Assembly (NCBI GenBank): GCA_041394705.1
Contig: JAWKHS010000007.1
Location: 62,001 to 126,000, forward strand
DNA length: 64,000 nt
From: Vicinamibacterales bacterium
GTDB taxonomy: Bacteria > Acidobacteriota > Vicinamibacteria > Vicinamibacterales > UBA2999
Reading direction: 5' to 3'
In this document: positions 34,628 to 44,347 of the stretch, piece by piece
How the letters are laid out: each line of letters opens with the position of its first letter
Numbering within the stretch: position 1 is the stretch's first letter
The notes under the pieces: model-generated
Told to the model about the DNA's origin: nothing
The model's database searches: none
Seen by the model: the letters and a program-made list of their open reading frames with translations, nothing else
Position numbers and translations under genes: made by a program

Positions 34628-35240
34628 GGACATCGCAGGGCCCGTGGGCCGGCTCGAAGCCCGGCTCGACCTGCCCACCGGAGCAGCTCGGGCGGTCGCG
34701 GTGTGCGCCCACCCGCATCCGTTGTACGGCGGCACGATGCACACCAAGGCGCTCTACCAGGCGGCGAAAGCGATCACCCGGACCGGCGTCGCCGCCCTGC
34801 GCTTCAACTTCCGGGGCGTGGGCCTGAGCGGCGGGACGTTCGATGCGGGCCCAGGCGAGAAGGACGACTTCCGCGCGGCCGTGGACTTCGCGGCGGCGCG
34901 CTTCCCGGGCCTGCCGATCTGGGCCGTGGGCATGTCGTTCGGGTCGTGGATCGCGGGAGCGGCAGGCGCCGAGGACCCACGCGTGTCCCTCGTGGTGCTC
35001 ATCGCCCCGCCCGTGGACCGTTACGACTTCACGCCGCTGGCCGGGGCCGGCAAGCCCGTGTTCATCGTACACGGCGAGGACGACGAGCTCATCCCGGCGA
35101 AGGACGTCCGCGCGTTCTATGGAACGCTCGCCGAGCCGAAGGAACTCGTGATGATCGAGGACGCGAACCACCTCTTCGAGAACCGGACGCCGCTCGTGGG
35201 CGACGCGGTCGAAGGGCTCGTGGCCGACGTCGAGGGGTGA
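34608..35240 (+). CDS. Alpha/beta hydrolase, dienelactone-hydrolase-like
   Basis: A 210-residue small hydrolase. CAHPHPLYGGTMHTKALYQ and LRFNFRGVGLSGG are typical of a conserved alpha/beta hydrolase family often called dienelactone-hydrolase-like. The nucleophile elbow is GMSFGSW; the Asp lies in HGEDDELIP and the His in DANHLFE. The start is GTG 34608, with GAGGAG upstream. It is unrelated to the preceding hydrolase beyond the fold. Confidence 0.82.
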   Translation: MPTEFLKDIAGPVGRLEARLDLPTGAARAVAVCAHPHPLYGGTMHTKALYQAAKAITRTGVAALRFNFRGVGLSGGTFDAGPGEKDDFRAAVDFAAARFPGLPIWAVGMSFGSWIAGAAGAEDPRVSLVVLIAPPVDRYDFTPLAGAGKPVFIVHGEDDELIPAKDVRAFYGTLAEPKELVMIEDANHLFENRTPLVGDAVEGLVADVEG

Positions 35241-35242
35241 CC

Positions 35243-36448
35243 ATGACCGACGCCGTGATCGTCTCCGCGGCGCGCACGCCCGTCGGCAAGGCCCCGAGAG
35301 GCGTGCTCCGCTTCGCCCGCCCCGACGAGCTGGCGGCGCTCGTGATGACGGAAGCGCTCCGGCGGGCCCCCGGCGTGGCGCCCGAGGACGTGGACGACGT
35401 CGTCGTCGGCTGCGCGATGCCCGAGGCCGAGCAGGGCCTGAACGTCGCCCGAATCGCCAGCCTCAGAGCGGGCCTGCCCGTGTCGGCGTCGGCGGTCACC
35501 GTCAACCGCTTCTGCGCCTCCGGCCTGCAGGCCATCGCGTACGCGGCGGATCGGATCCGCCTTGGCGAGGCCCGGGTGATCGTGGCGGGCGGCACCGAGT
35601 CCATGAGCCTGGTGCCGATGGGCGGACACACGATCGCGCCGAACCCGGCGCTCGTGGACGCCTATCCGGACGTCTACCTGACCACGGGGCTCGTCGCCGA
35701 GAACCATGCGCGACAGTCCGGCGTCTCGCGCGAGGCGCAGGACGCCTTCGCGCTGCGCTCGCACGAGCGCGCCGTGGCGGCGCAGGACGGCGGGCGGTTC
35801 GCCGACGAGATCGTCCCGGTTCCCGTGACGGTCGTGGACGGCTCCAGTGGATCCCCGGTGTCGCGGAGCCTGATGGTCGAGGCGGACGAAGGCCCCCGCC
35901 GCGACACCTCGGCCGCGGCCCTGGCCCGGTTGTCGCCGGCCTTCCACGCCGCCGGCACCGTCACGGCCGGCAATTCCTCCCAGACGAGCGACGGCGCCGC
36001 GGCCGTGATCGTCACCTCGGCCGACTACGCACGCGAGCGCGGCCTGACGCCGCTCGCCCGGTTCGTCACCTTCGCGACGGCCGGCGTCGCGCCGGAGCTC
36101 TTCGGGCTGGGCCCGGTGCCGGCCGTGCGCAAGGCCCTCGCGCAGGCGGGGCTCACCCTGGAGGCCATCGATCTCGTCGAGTTCAACGAGGCGTTCGCCG
36201 CGCAGGTCCTGGCGTGCCAGCAGGAGCTGGCGATTGCTGACGATCGGCTGAACGTGAACGGCGGCGCCATCGCGCTCGGACACCCGCTGGGGTGCACCGG
36301 GGCCCGGATGACGACATCGCTGCTCTACGAGATGCGGCGGCGGGGGTCGCGCTTCGGCCTGGTGACGATGTGCGTCGGCGGCGGCATGGGCGCGGCCGGC
36401 ATCTTCGAATGCGCGCCGGCGGGGGCCGGCGCGAACGGCGGACGATAG
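35243..36448 (+). CDS. fadA: Acetyl-CoA acyltransferase (3-ketoacyl-CoA thiolase)
   Basis: A 401-residue thiolase. Cys91 in NRFCASGLQ is the acyl-accepting residue, NEAFAAQ carries the conserved Asn, the GHPLGCTG block has the His near residue 347, and Cys377 in MCVGGGMG is the base. It cleaves 3-ketoacyl-CoA to acetyl-CoA plus a shortened acyl-CoA. It starts 2 nt after the hydrolase stop, and the fadE gene follows after 12 nt. Confidence 0.93.
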   Translation: MTDAVIVSAARTPVGKAPRGVLRFARPDELAALVMTEALRRAPGVAPEDVDDVVVGCAMPEAEQGLNVARIASLRAGLPVSASAVTVNRFCASGLQAIAYAADRIRLGEARVIVAGGTESMSLVPMGGHTIAPNPALVDAYPDVYLTTGLVAENHARQSGVSREAQDAFALRSHERAVAAQDGGRFADEIVPVPVTVVDGSSGSPVSRSLMVEADEGPRRDTSAAALARLSPAFHAAGTVTAGNSSQTSDGAAAVIVTSADYARERGLTPLARFVTFATAGVAPELFGLGPVPAVRKALAQAGLTLEAIDLVEFNEAFAAQVLACQQELAIADDRLNVNGGAIALGHPLGCTGARMTTSLLYEMRRRGSRFGLVTMCVGGGMGAAGIFECAPAGAGANGGR

Positions 36449-36460
36449 CAGGAGATCGAC

Positions 36461-38230
<1,770 letters not shown>

Positions 38231-38255
38231 CGCGCCACGGGCCGGCCGGGACGAG

Positions 38256-38261
38256 TACACT
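38256..38261 (+). promoter_or_regulatory. -10 hexamer of the DUF1684 gene (leaderless GTG)
   Basis: TACACT ends 7 nt before GTG 38268, so the transcript would begin at the start codon. Confidence 0.5.
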
Positions 38262-38267
38262 GAAAGC

Positions 38268-38903
38268 GTGAGTGGTGTGAAGAAGGCGCTCGTGCTCGTC
38301 GTGGTGGCCGGGCTGGCGGGCCTCGCGGCGTGCACGCAGGAGCCGCCGGACGTCGCGTACGCGCGCCGGATTGCCGCCGAGCGCGCCCGGAAGGACGAGT
38401 TCTTCGCCAGCGGGTCCAGCGACTCGCCGATCAAGCCCGCGGACCAGGCGAAGTTCCTGCCCATCAGCTATTTCGACATCGACCCCGCGTATGCCGCGCC
38501 GGCCACGCTGCGCCTGCTCGACGAGCGGACGCGCCTGGTCATGCCGACGTCCACGGGCAAGCTGCGCGACATGGAGCGCGTCGGGTTCCTGGAGTTCACG
38601 CTGAAGGGACAGCCGCAGAAGCTGACGGCGTTCTCGGAGGCCGGACAGACGGTCTCCCGCCTGTTCGTGCCGTTCAGCGATCTGACGAGCGGCACCGAGA
38701 CCTACCAGGCCGGCCGCTACATGGACATCGATCCCCAGACGAGCGGCGTCTACGTGGTGGACTTCAACAACGCCTACCACCCCTACTGCTACTACAACTC
38801 CGACTACGACTGTCCGTTTCCCCCGGCCGAGAACCGGCTGAAGGTGCCGATTCGCGCCGGCGAGCGCCTCCGGGCCGCGGACGCGCTGGCGCCAGGCCGA
38901 TGA
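38268..38903 (+). CDS. DUF1684-domain lipoprotein
   Basis: A 211-residue predicted lipoprotein (hydrophobic start KKALVLVVVAGLAGL, lipobox LAAC). The C-terminal part carries the DUF1684 hallmark: VVDFNNAYHPYCYYN, then DCPFPPAENRLKVPIRAGER. Function of the family is unknown. An AAERARKDEFF segment before the domain, starting with a run of charged residues, is also common in the family. It overlaps the HAD gene by 4 nt (ATGA). Confidence 0.85.
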   Translation: MSGVKKALVLVVVAGLAGLAACTQEPPDVAYARRIAAERARKDEFFASGSSDSPIKPADQAKFLPISYFDIDPAYAAPATLRLLDERTRLVMPTSTGKLRDMERVGFLEFTLKGQPQKLTAFSEAGQTVSRLFVPFSDLTSGTETYQAGRYMDIDPQTSGVYVVDFNNAYHPYCYYNSDYDCPFPPAENRLKVPIRAGERLRAADALAPGR

Positions 38904-39592
38904 GCACGTTGCAGGCCGTCATCTTCGACTTCGACGGCGTGATCGCCGACAGCGAGCGGCTGCACATGCGGGCGTTCCAGGACGCGCTCCAGACAACGGC
39001 GGTCACGCTGACGGACGAGGCCTACTACGCCGACTACCTGGGCTTCGACGACCACGGCGTCTTCCGGCACCTCGGCCAGGATCAGGGGCATCCGTTCGAC
39101 GCCGCCACCATCGAGCGCCTGGTGGCGGACAAGGGCCGTCGCTACGAGGCCCTGGCCGCCGCCGGGCACCTCGTGTATCCGGGCGCCGAGGCGTTCATCC
39201 GGGCCGCGGCCGCGCGGGTGCCGATCGCGGTGGCGTCCGGTGCGCAGACGCACGAGATCGACGACGTCCTGGTCCGGGCCGGCCTTCGCGACCTGTTCAC
39301 GGCCGTGGTGGGCGCCGACCAGACCGCGGCGTCGAAGCCCGCACCGGATCCGTACCTCGAAGCCTTCGCGCGCATCGAGCGCGCCGTCGGATACGCCCTC
39401 GACGCCAGCCGCACCGTGGCCATCGAGGACTCCCGCTGGGGCCTGGAGTCGGCGCGCGCGGCCGGCCTTCGGACCGTCGCCGTCACCACCTCCTATCCCG
39501 CCGAGGCCCTCGCCGCCCATGCGGAGCTCGTGGTCGAAAGCCTGGACGGTCTCCCGCTCGAGGCACTCGACCGCCTGTGCGTGCCGGCATGA
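38900..39592 (+). CDS. HAD-superfamily hydrolase, beta-phosphoglucomutase-like
   Basis: A 230-residue phosphatase or phosphomutase. Motif I is FDFDGVIADS with Asp10 as nucleophile and Asp12 as acid/base, motif II is VASGA, motif III includes SKPAPDPYLEA, and motif IV is VAIEDSRWGLESARAAG. The cap is the small helical type of the phosphoglucomutase branch. The physiological substrate is a small sugar phosphate by family analogy. Coupled by ATGA overlaps on both sides. Confidence 0.88.
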   Translation: MSTLQAVIFDFDGVIADSERLHMRAFQDALQTTAVTLTDEAYYADYLGFDDHGVFRHLGQDQGHPFDAATIERLVADKGRRYEALAAAGHLVYPGAEAFIRAAAARVPIAVASGAQTHEIDDVLVRAGLRDLFTAVVGADQTAASKPAPDPYLEAFARIERAVGYALDASRTVAIEDSRWGLESARAAGLRTVAVTTSYPAEALAAHAELVVESLDGLPLEALDRLCVPA

Positions 39593-40479
39593 TCTGGCCT
39601 TCCGGGCAGTCGATCGCCCGCGCGCTCGACGATGCCGACGCCCGGCCGGCCCCGGACCTCGCCCCGGGCGCGCTCGTGATCGCCGGCATCGAGTACCCGC
39701 GGCTCGAGCCGCCGCCGTACCTGGCGCGGATGGAGGAGCTCGGGGCCGCCGCGCTGGCGAAGGTCGCCGCGGGCGCTGGCGCCGAGGGCCCCCTGCACGC
39801 CAGGGTCGAGGCCGTGAACGCGTATCTGTTCGGCGAGCAGGGATTCCAGGGGAACCGGGACCGCTACGCCGATGTCAGGAACAGCTGTCTCAACCAGGTG
39901 CTCGACCGCCGCACGGGCATCCCCATCACGCTGTCGGTCATCTACATGGACGTGGCCAGGCGCGCGGGTCTGCGCGCCGAGGGCATCAACTTCCCCGGGC
40001 ACTTCCTGGTGCGAGTGAAGGACGCCGCCGGGCCGGATCCGGCGAAGGACGCGGGCCTGATCGTGGATCCGTTCAACGAGGGCGCGATCCTGACCGAGCA
40101 GGACTGCCGGGGCCTGCTCGCCAGGCACGACGACTCGATGTCCTTCTCGCCCGACCTGCTCTCGCGTGCGACGCGACGCCAGGTGTTCGTGCGGATGCTG
40201 GTGAACCTGAAGCGGCTGTACGTCCAGAGCCGCTCGTTTCCACAGGCCCGGGCGGTCAGCGAGGCCCTGCTCACGCTCACGCCGTCGTCGCTGTCGGAAC
40301 TGCGCGACCGCGGGCTGCTGTCCTACCACCTGCACGACTACGCGGCCGCGCTTCGCGATCTCGAAGAGTACCTCCGCCTTCTGACGCTCACGGACAAGGG
40401 CGAGGAGGAGCGCGAGGAGACCGCGCAGGTCTGGGACCACGTGAAGACGCTGCGGCGGCGCGTCGCCTCGCTCAACTGA
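39589..40479 (+). CDS. SirB1-family transglutaminase-like protein with TPR-like tail
   Basis: A 296-residue protein. The core segment QGFQGNRDRYADVRNSCLNQVLDRRTGIPITLSVIYMDVARRAGL is the SirB1 signature; Cys, His (FPGHFLVRV) and Asp (VDPFNEGAIL) resemble the transglutaminase triad. The tail from about residue 200 contains helical repeats resembling TPRs. The function of the family is unclear. The ATG at 39589 gives the 4-nt overlap with the HAD gene. Confidence 0.85.
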   Translation: MIWPSGQSIARALDDADARPAPDLAPGALVIAGIEYPRLEPPPYLARMEELGAAALAKVAAGAGAEGPLHARVEAVNAYLFGEQGFQGNRDRYADVRNSCLNQVLDRRTGIPITLSVIYMDVARRAGLRAEGINFPGHFLVRVKDAAGPDPAKDAGLIVDPFNEGAILTEQDCRGLLARHDDSMSFSPDLLSRATRRQVFVRMLVNLKRLYVQSRSFPQARAVSEALLTLTPSSLSELRDRGLLSYHLHDYAAALRDLEEYLRLLTLTDKGEEEREETAQVWDHVKTLRRRVASLN

Positions 40480-41131
40480 CGGCGGCGGCGCGGCCGGCGT
40501 GCGCGCACCCGGTCCTGAGCGGGCACACGCCGCAGTGCGGCGCCTGGGCCAGGCAGGCATGGCGGGCGTGGTGCACGAGCAGCGTCACGGCCCGCGAAAG
40601 GGCGTCGGTGTCTCGGCCGACCGACGCCGCCAGCGCGGCCCGCGCGGTCCGCCTCCTCCGGCGCTCGCTGCCCGCGGCCAGGCCCAGCCATCGGACCAGC
40701 ACGCGGGCTGCGCTCTCGTCGAGTGCGGCCACCGGCCGGCCGGCCAGGAGGAGCGGCGCGGTCGCCTTCGCGCCCGCCGACAGATGGGGCACGTCGCGGA
40801 GGGCGCGCGCCAGGCCGGCGAGGCTCCTGGCCGCCACGTCCGGCAGATCCCGATGGCGGCGGAAGTGGCCGCTGCCCTCCCGCAGCGCGTCGAGACGCGC
40901 GTCCACGTCACCCAGCGGCTCCAGGGCCGCCTTCAGCTCCGCCTTCGGCGCGCGGAACATCGCATCCGGCGTGAGCGCCGGTATCCGCCGGATGGCCAGC
41001 CACGCGCGGTCCCGGCGCGCGTCGAGCGTGCGCGCGGACACCACGTCCCAGACGAAGTAGGCGAACGGCTCGCGCGGCGGGGCCGCGATCGGGCCGTAGA
41101 ACGCCGCGAGCGCGGCGAGCGCCTGCTCCAT
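40472..41131 (-). CDS. Divergent endonuclease III-like (HhH-GPD) DNA glycosylase
   Basis: A 219-residue protein. Lys122 and Asp138 occupy the places of the catalytic Lys and Asp of endonuclease III, in the blocks LSAGAKATAPLLL and VAALDESAARVLVRW. At the C-terminus Cys193, Cys200, Cys203 and Cys209 form the C-x6-C-x2-C-x5-C pattern of a 4Fe-4S cluster. The helix-hairpin-helix loop is poorly conserved (VPHLSAG instead of LPGVG). The substrate base is unknown. It overlaps the SirB1 gene tail-to-tail by 8 nt. Confidence 0.75.
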   Translation of the reverse strand: MEQALAALAAFYGPIAAPPREPFAYFVWDVVSARTLDARRDRAWLAIRRIPALTPDAMFRAPKAELKAALEPLGDVDARLDALREGSGHFRRHRDLPDVAARSLAGLARALRDVPHLSAGAKATAPLLLAGRPVAALDESAARVLVRWLGLAAGSERRRRRTARAALAASVGRDTDALSRAVTLLVHHARHACLAQAPHCGVCPLRTGCAHAGRAAAVS

Positions 41132-41132
41132 C

Positions 41133-42503
41133 TCAGCGCAGGCGCCCGATCTCCTCGTACAACGCCGCCGAGGCGATCACGCCGTTGTGGAAGTTGCCGA
41201 GATCGATTTTCTCGTCGGGGGCGTGGGCGTTCTCGTCCGGCAGGCCGACGCCGAAGAGGACGCACGGCAGGCCCAGCTCCTCCTGGAAGGTCGCCACCAC
41301 CGGAATCGACCCGCCCTCCCTGTTGAAGACGGGCGTCTTGCCGAAGCCGCGTTCGATGGCGCGGCCCGCGGCCTGCACGTACTGGTTGTCGAACGCCGTC
41401 ATCCAGGGCTTGCCGCCGTGCATGCGCGTGAGCGTGAAGGTCACGGCCTTGGACATCACCTGCTTCACGTACGCCTCGAACAGGTCGCCGATCTTCGTCG
41501 GGTCCTGGTTGGGGACGAGGCGCATGCTCACCTTCGCCATCGCGACGGCCGGAATCACCGTCTTGGCGCCGTCGCCCGTGAAGCCCGAGAGCAGACCGTT
41601 CACTTCGAAGGTGGGACGCGCCCACACGCGCTCGAGGGTGGTGTACCCGGATTCGCCGAACAGCTTCGGCGCACCGAGCTCCATCCGGTACCGCTTCTCG
41701 TTGAACGGCAGCTTCGCGAATTCCTGCCGCTCCTCGTCCCGGAGGGGCACGACGTCGTCGTAGAAGCCCGGGATCCTGATGCGCCCGCTCTTGTCCTTCA
41801 TCTGGGTGAGGGCCTGTGCCAGCGCCATCGCCGGGTTGACCACCGCTCCGCCGAACGAGCCGGAATGCAGGTCGGACTTCGTGCCGCGCACGTCGATCTG
41901 GTAGTACGCGAGCCCGCGCAGCCCGTAGCAGATGGACGGGACGTCCCTGTCGAACATCGGCGAGTCGCTGATCACGACGACGTCGGCCCCGAGCATGGCC
42001 TTGTTGGCGCGGATGAACTCGTCGAGGTTGGCGCTCCCGACCTCCTCTTCGCCTTCGAGCACCACCTTGATGTTCACGGGCAGCGAGCCGGTCTGCGACA
42101 GGTGGGCCTCGATGGCCTTCATGTGCATGAACACCTGGCCCTTGTCGTCCACGGCGCCGCGCGCGTAGAGTTCCCCGTCGCGCACGGTGGCCTCGAACGG
42201 AGGCGAGGTCCACAGCTCGACCGGGTCCACGGGCTGGACGTCGTAATGGCCGTAGAAGAGGATGGTCGGCGCCCCGGCGGCGCCGAGCCACTCGGCGTAC
42301 ACGACCGGGTGCCCGGGCGTCTCGACCAGCCTGGCGCCCTGCATCCCGATGCGGGTCAGCTCGGCGGCCGTCCACTCGGCGCACCGGCGGACGTCCGCGG
42401 CATGAGCCGGCAGCGCCGAGATGCTCGGGATGGCCAGGAAGCCCTTCAGCTGCTCGACGTAGCGGTCGCGGTTGACGTTGATGTAGTCGAAGATCTTGTC
42501 CAT
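41133..42503 (-). CDS. M20-family metallopeptidase (dipeptidase)
   Basis: A 456-residue zinc peptidase. YGHYDVQPVDP and GAVDDKGQV hold the first metal ligands, LEGEEEVGSANLDEFI the catalytic Glu, and SGSFGGAVVNPAMALAQAL the dimerisation domain. Related enzymes cleave dipeptides in the cytosol. The start ATG 42503 gives a family-like N-terminus; the frame upstream is open but lacks support. The Nth-like gene starts one base after the stop. Confidence 0.92.
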   Translation of the reverse strand: MDKIFDYINVNRDRYVEQLKGFLAIPSISALPAHAADVRRCAEWTAAELTRIGMQGARLVETPGHPVVYAEWLGAAGAPTILFYGHYDVQPVDPVELWTSPPFEATVRDGELYARGAVDDKGQVFMHMKAIEAHLSQTGSLPVNIKVVLEGEEEVGSANLDEFIRANKAMLGADVVVISDSPMFDRDVPSICYGLRGLAYYQIDVRGTKSDLHSGSFGGAVVNPAMALAQALTQMKDKSGRIRIPGFYDDVVPLRDEERQEFAKLPFNEKRYRMELGAPKLFGESGYTTLERVWARPTFEVNGLLSGFTGDGAKTVIPAVAMAKVSMRLVPNQDPTKIGDLFEAYVKQVMSKAVTFTLTRMHGGKPWMTAFDNQYVQAAGRAIERGFGKTPVFNREGGSIPVVATFQEELGLPCVLFGVGLPDENAHAPDEKIDLGNFHNGVIASAALYEEIGRLR

Positions 42504-42544
42504 GGCGTTCTCAGGGGGCCACTGTACCACTTGCCACGCGCAGG

Positions 42545-43333
42545 TCACCCGACCAGGCGCCACGTGTCGCCGTCGACGACGGCGCGTCCCTCGTCGGCGA
42601 GCTTGACGAGGTGCGCCAGCACGCTCTCCTCGGCCATCGGCCGTAGCGCCGGGTCGAGGCCGTCGTAGAGGCCGGCGGCGATGACGGCGGGATCACCGAC
42701 GCCGGCGCGGAGCGCGTCCACCACCTGGCGCTCGCGGAACTGCCGGTGCGTGACGTACGAGGCGATGAGCGCCGCCGGATCCTCGATGGGCGGACCGTGG
42801 GCCGGCAGCGCGCGCCGAAGCTCCAGAGACGCGACCGTCGCGAGCGACCGGAGGTAGTCCGACAGGCGGCCCCCCCTGGACGCGGGAATCACGACGGTGC
42901 TGCCGGCGACCAGGAGGTCGCCCGTGAAGGCCGTCCCGGAATCGCGGTGCCAAAGGACGACGTGATCAGGCGAGTGGCCGGGCGTGTGGACGACGGTCAG
43001 CGGACCCTGGTCCGTCTCGACGACCTCCCCGGCGGCCAGCGCCGCCCAGGCCACCGCCGCGGGGTCCCGCTCCGGCCAGGGCCACTTCAGGAAGCGTGCG
43101 GCCGGAAACCGGCGGGCGAGCGCGGGGGCGCCGGACGCGTGGTCGGGATGCGCGTGGGTCACCAGGACGCGGTCGGGTCCGCCCGGCACCTGGGCGGCGA
43201 GTGCGTCGAGATGCTCGGCACGGCCGACACCGGCGTCCACGAGGACGGGACGGGCGCCGGGCAGCAGGTAGGTCCAGTTGCCGGATCCGGTCATGGGGCC
43301 GGGGTTGCCGGCATGGATGGGAACGACCGTCAC
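42545..43333 (-). CDS. MBL-fold metallo-hydrolase
   Basis: A 262-residue metallo-beta-lactamase fold protein. THAHPDHASG (His60, His62, Asp64, His65) is the metal-binding HxHxDH motif; HTPGHSPDHVVL and FTGDLLVAGSTVV follow. A C-terminal winged-helix-like part resembles LACTB2 proteins. The likely activity is hydrolysis of an ester, thioester or phosphoester. The start is GTG 43333, 55 nt after the selenoprotein gene. Confidence 0.87.
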   Translation of the reverse strand: MTVVPIHAGNPGPMTGSGNWTYLLPGARPVLVDAGVGRAEHLDALAAQVPGGPDRVLVTHAHPDHASGAPALARRFPAARFLKWPWPERDPAAVAWAALAAGEVVETDQGPLTVVHTPGHSPDHVVLWHRDSGTAFTGDLLVAGSTVVIPASRGGRLSDYLRSLATVASLELRRALPAHGPPIEDPAALIASYVTHRQFRERQVVDALRAGVGDPAVIAAGLYDGLDPALRPMAEESVLAHLVKLADEGRAVVDGDTWRLVG

Positions 43334-43388
43334 TCTCGCCCCGCGACGCGGCCGCCTCTCCGCCGGACCGGCGGAGCACTCAGACGCC

Positions 43389-43604
43389 TCACGTGCCTCC
43401 GTAGCCGATCGTGACCTTCCCGCCGTCGACGATCACGGGCACCGCGCGGCGTCCGTTCGAGTAGCCGAGCATCCGCGCCAGGCCCTCCGCGTCCTTCTTC
43501 ACGTTCACGTAGGTCACGGCCCCGCGCGCTCCGTACGCCTCACGGGCGTCGGTCGTGTGCGGTCACGTGTCCTTGCCGAAGATCAGGACGGGCTCGTCGC
43601 TCAT
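43389..43604 (-). CDS. Uxx-type glutaredoxin-like selenoprotein (in-frame TGA = selenocysteine)
   Basis: A 71-residue thioredoxin-fold protein if TGA at 43565-43563 is read as selenocysteine. It begins MSDEPVLIFGKDT, then Sec14, then PHTTDAREAYGARGAVTYVN, and continues with KKDAEGLARML and GRRAVPVIVDGGKVTIGYGGT. The redox motif is thus U-P-H, where glutaredoxins have C-P-Y. The cis-Pro region AVPVIV and the GGT ending fit small Uxx glutaredoxin-like (seleno)proteins. A SECIS-like hairpin follows the TGA. The frame is intact on both sides, so a pseudogene is less likely. It lies 9 nt after pcs. The exact redox partner is unknown. Confidence 0.82.
43531..43552 (-). promoter_or_regulatory. SECIS-like hairpin for selenocysteine insertion
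   Basis: CCGACGCC (43552-43545) pairs with GGCGT-A-CGG (43539-43531), eight pairs with one bulged A, around the loop CGTGA. The loop has G in position 2 followed by T, and begins 18 nt after the TGA. Bacterial SECIS elements usually have an apical loop about 16-37 nt after the UGA with a G in the first two loop positions, so all criteria are met. Confidence 0.75.
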
Positions 43605-43610
43605 GCCGGC

Positions 43611-43616
43611 ATCTTA
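43611..43616 (-). promoter_or_regulatory. Possible -10 hexamer of the selenoprotein gene
   Basis: TAAGAT on the minus strand ends 7 nt before ATG 43604. It contains the TAA stop of pcs. The match to TATAAT is only 4 of 6, so read-through from pcs is equally likely. Confidence 0.35.
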
Positions 43617-44303
43617 CCGGACGGCGCGGTCCCGGGCGCTCAGCACCAACGACAACGCGACGTAGTACACGGGGAAGACGAGCGACAGCCAGGCCCAGGG
43701 CCCGCCGGTGTCCGGCAGCCGCCACATGGCCACGAGGAGGCAGCAGGCCCACCACGCGGACAGGGCGAGCGTGGCGGCGCGCCAGGTCACGGTCCGCGAC
43801 GGGTAGACGTAGCGCACGGGCACGAAGACCAGCACGGCGAGGACGGCCAGGACGGCGGCATTGACCGCGGGCGGCAGGCCGAAGAGGTGGAGGTACAGGC
43901 AGACGATGTTCCAGTACGACGGAAACCCGGTGAAGAAGTGGTCGGTGCTCGCCACCTTCGCGTCGGTCCGGCTGAACCCGTACCCGCTCGACAGGAGCAT
44001 CGCGGCCGCCACGGGCACGGCGACGGGAGACGGGACGAGGTCCGTCTTCACGACGATGAGCGCCGGGACGAACACGTAGGTCAGGTAGTCCACGAGGTTG
44101 TCGAGCCCGGCGCCGTCGAACCACGGCAGCCGCGTCTTGACGGCCAGGGCGCGCGCGAGCACGCCGTCGGTGGCGTCGATCGCGACCGCGCCCGCCAGCC
44201 ACAGGTACGCCGCGCGCAGGTCGCCGGCGTCCACGGCCAGGACGGCCACGAGCGCCATGATCGCGCCGGACGCGGTGTAGGCGTGCGCGAGCCAGGGCGT
44301 CAT
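43614..44303 (-). CDS. pcs: Phosphatidylcholine synthase (CDP-alcohol phosphotransferase family)
   Basis: A 229-residue membrane enzyme with about eight helices. The active-site motif runs Asp43-x2-Asp46-Gly47-x2-Ala50-Arg51, then PWFDGAGLDNLVDY with Asp63, Asp68 and Asp72. The modified spacing and the DG just after a Pro are the pattern of Pcs rather than of PgsA or PssA. FFTGFPSYWNIVCLYL and VRYVYPSRTVTWR also match Pcs. It would join choline to CDP-diacylglycerol. ATG 44303 overlaps a 15-codon mini-ORF. Confidence 0.8.
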   Translation of the reverse strand: MTPWLAHAYTASGAIMALVAVLAVDAGDLRAAYLWLAGAVAIDATDGVLARALAVKTRLPWFDGAGLDNLVDYLTYVFVPALIVVKTDLVPSPVAVPVAAAMLLSSGYGFSRTDAKVASTDHFFTGFPSYWNIVCLYLHLFGLPPAVNAAVLAVLAVLVFVPVRYVYPSRTVTWRAATLALSAWWACCLLVAMWRLPDTGGPWAWLSLVFPVYYVALSLVLSARDRAVR

Positions 44304-44347
44304 CGGGACGGCGGGCGCGCCGGCGCCACGGCCGGGCGCGCGGTCAT
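44300..44347 (-). CDS. Possible 15-residue coupling mini-ORF between DUF4350-like gene and pcs
   Basis: ATG at 44347 overlaps the stop of the upstream gene (ATGA), and the TGA at 44302-44300 overlaps the pcs ATG (ATGA). The product MTARPAVAPARPPSR is Pro/Ala-rich and has no known relative. It could carry ribosomes across the 40-nt gap. It may be chance. Confidence 0.25.
   Translation of the reverse strand: MTARPAVAPARPPSR

Noticed and set aside
43389..43604. The idea that the TGA at 43565-43563 marks a pseudogene
   Set aside because: Reading frame and fold motifs are intact on both sides, the TGA sits exactly at the redox residue, and a SECIS-like hairpin follows at the right distance. A frameshift or decay would not predict this.
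43540..44202. Apparent 220-codon frame covering the N-terminal half of the selenoprotein gene and most of pcs in a different frame
   Set aside because: It is a shadow of pcs and of the TGA-containing gene. It has no family signature, whereas the alternative frames do.
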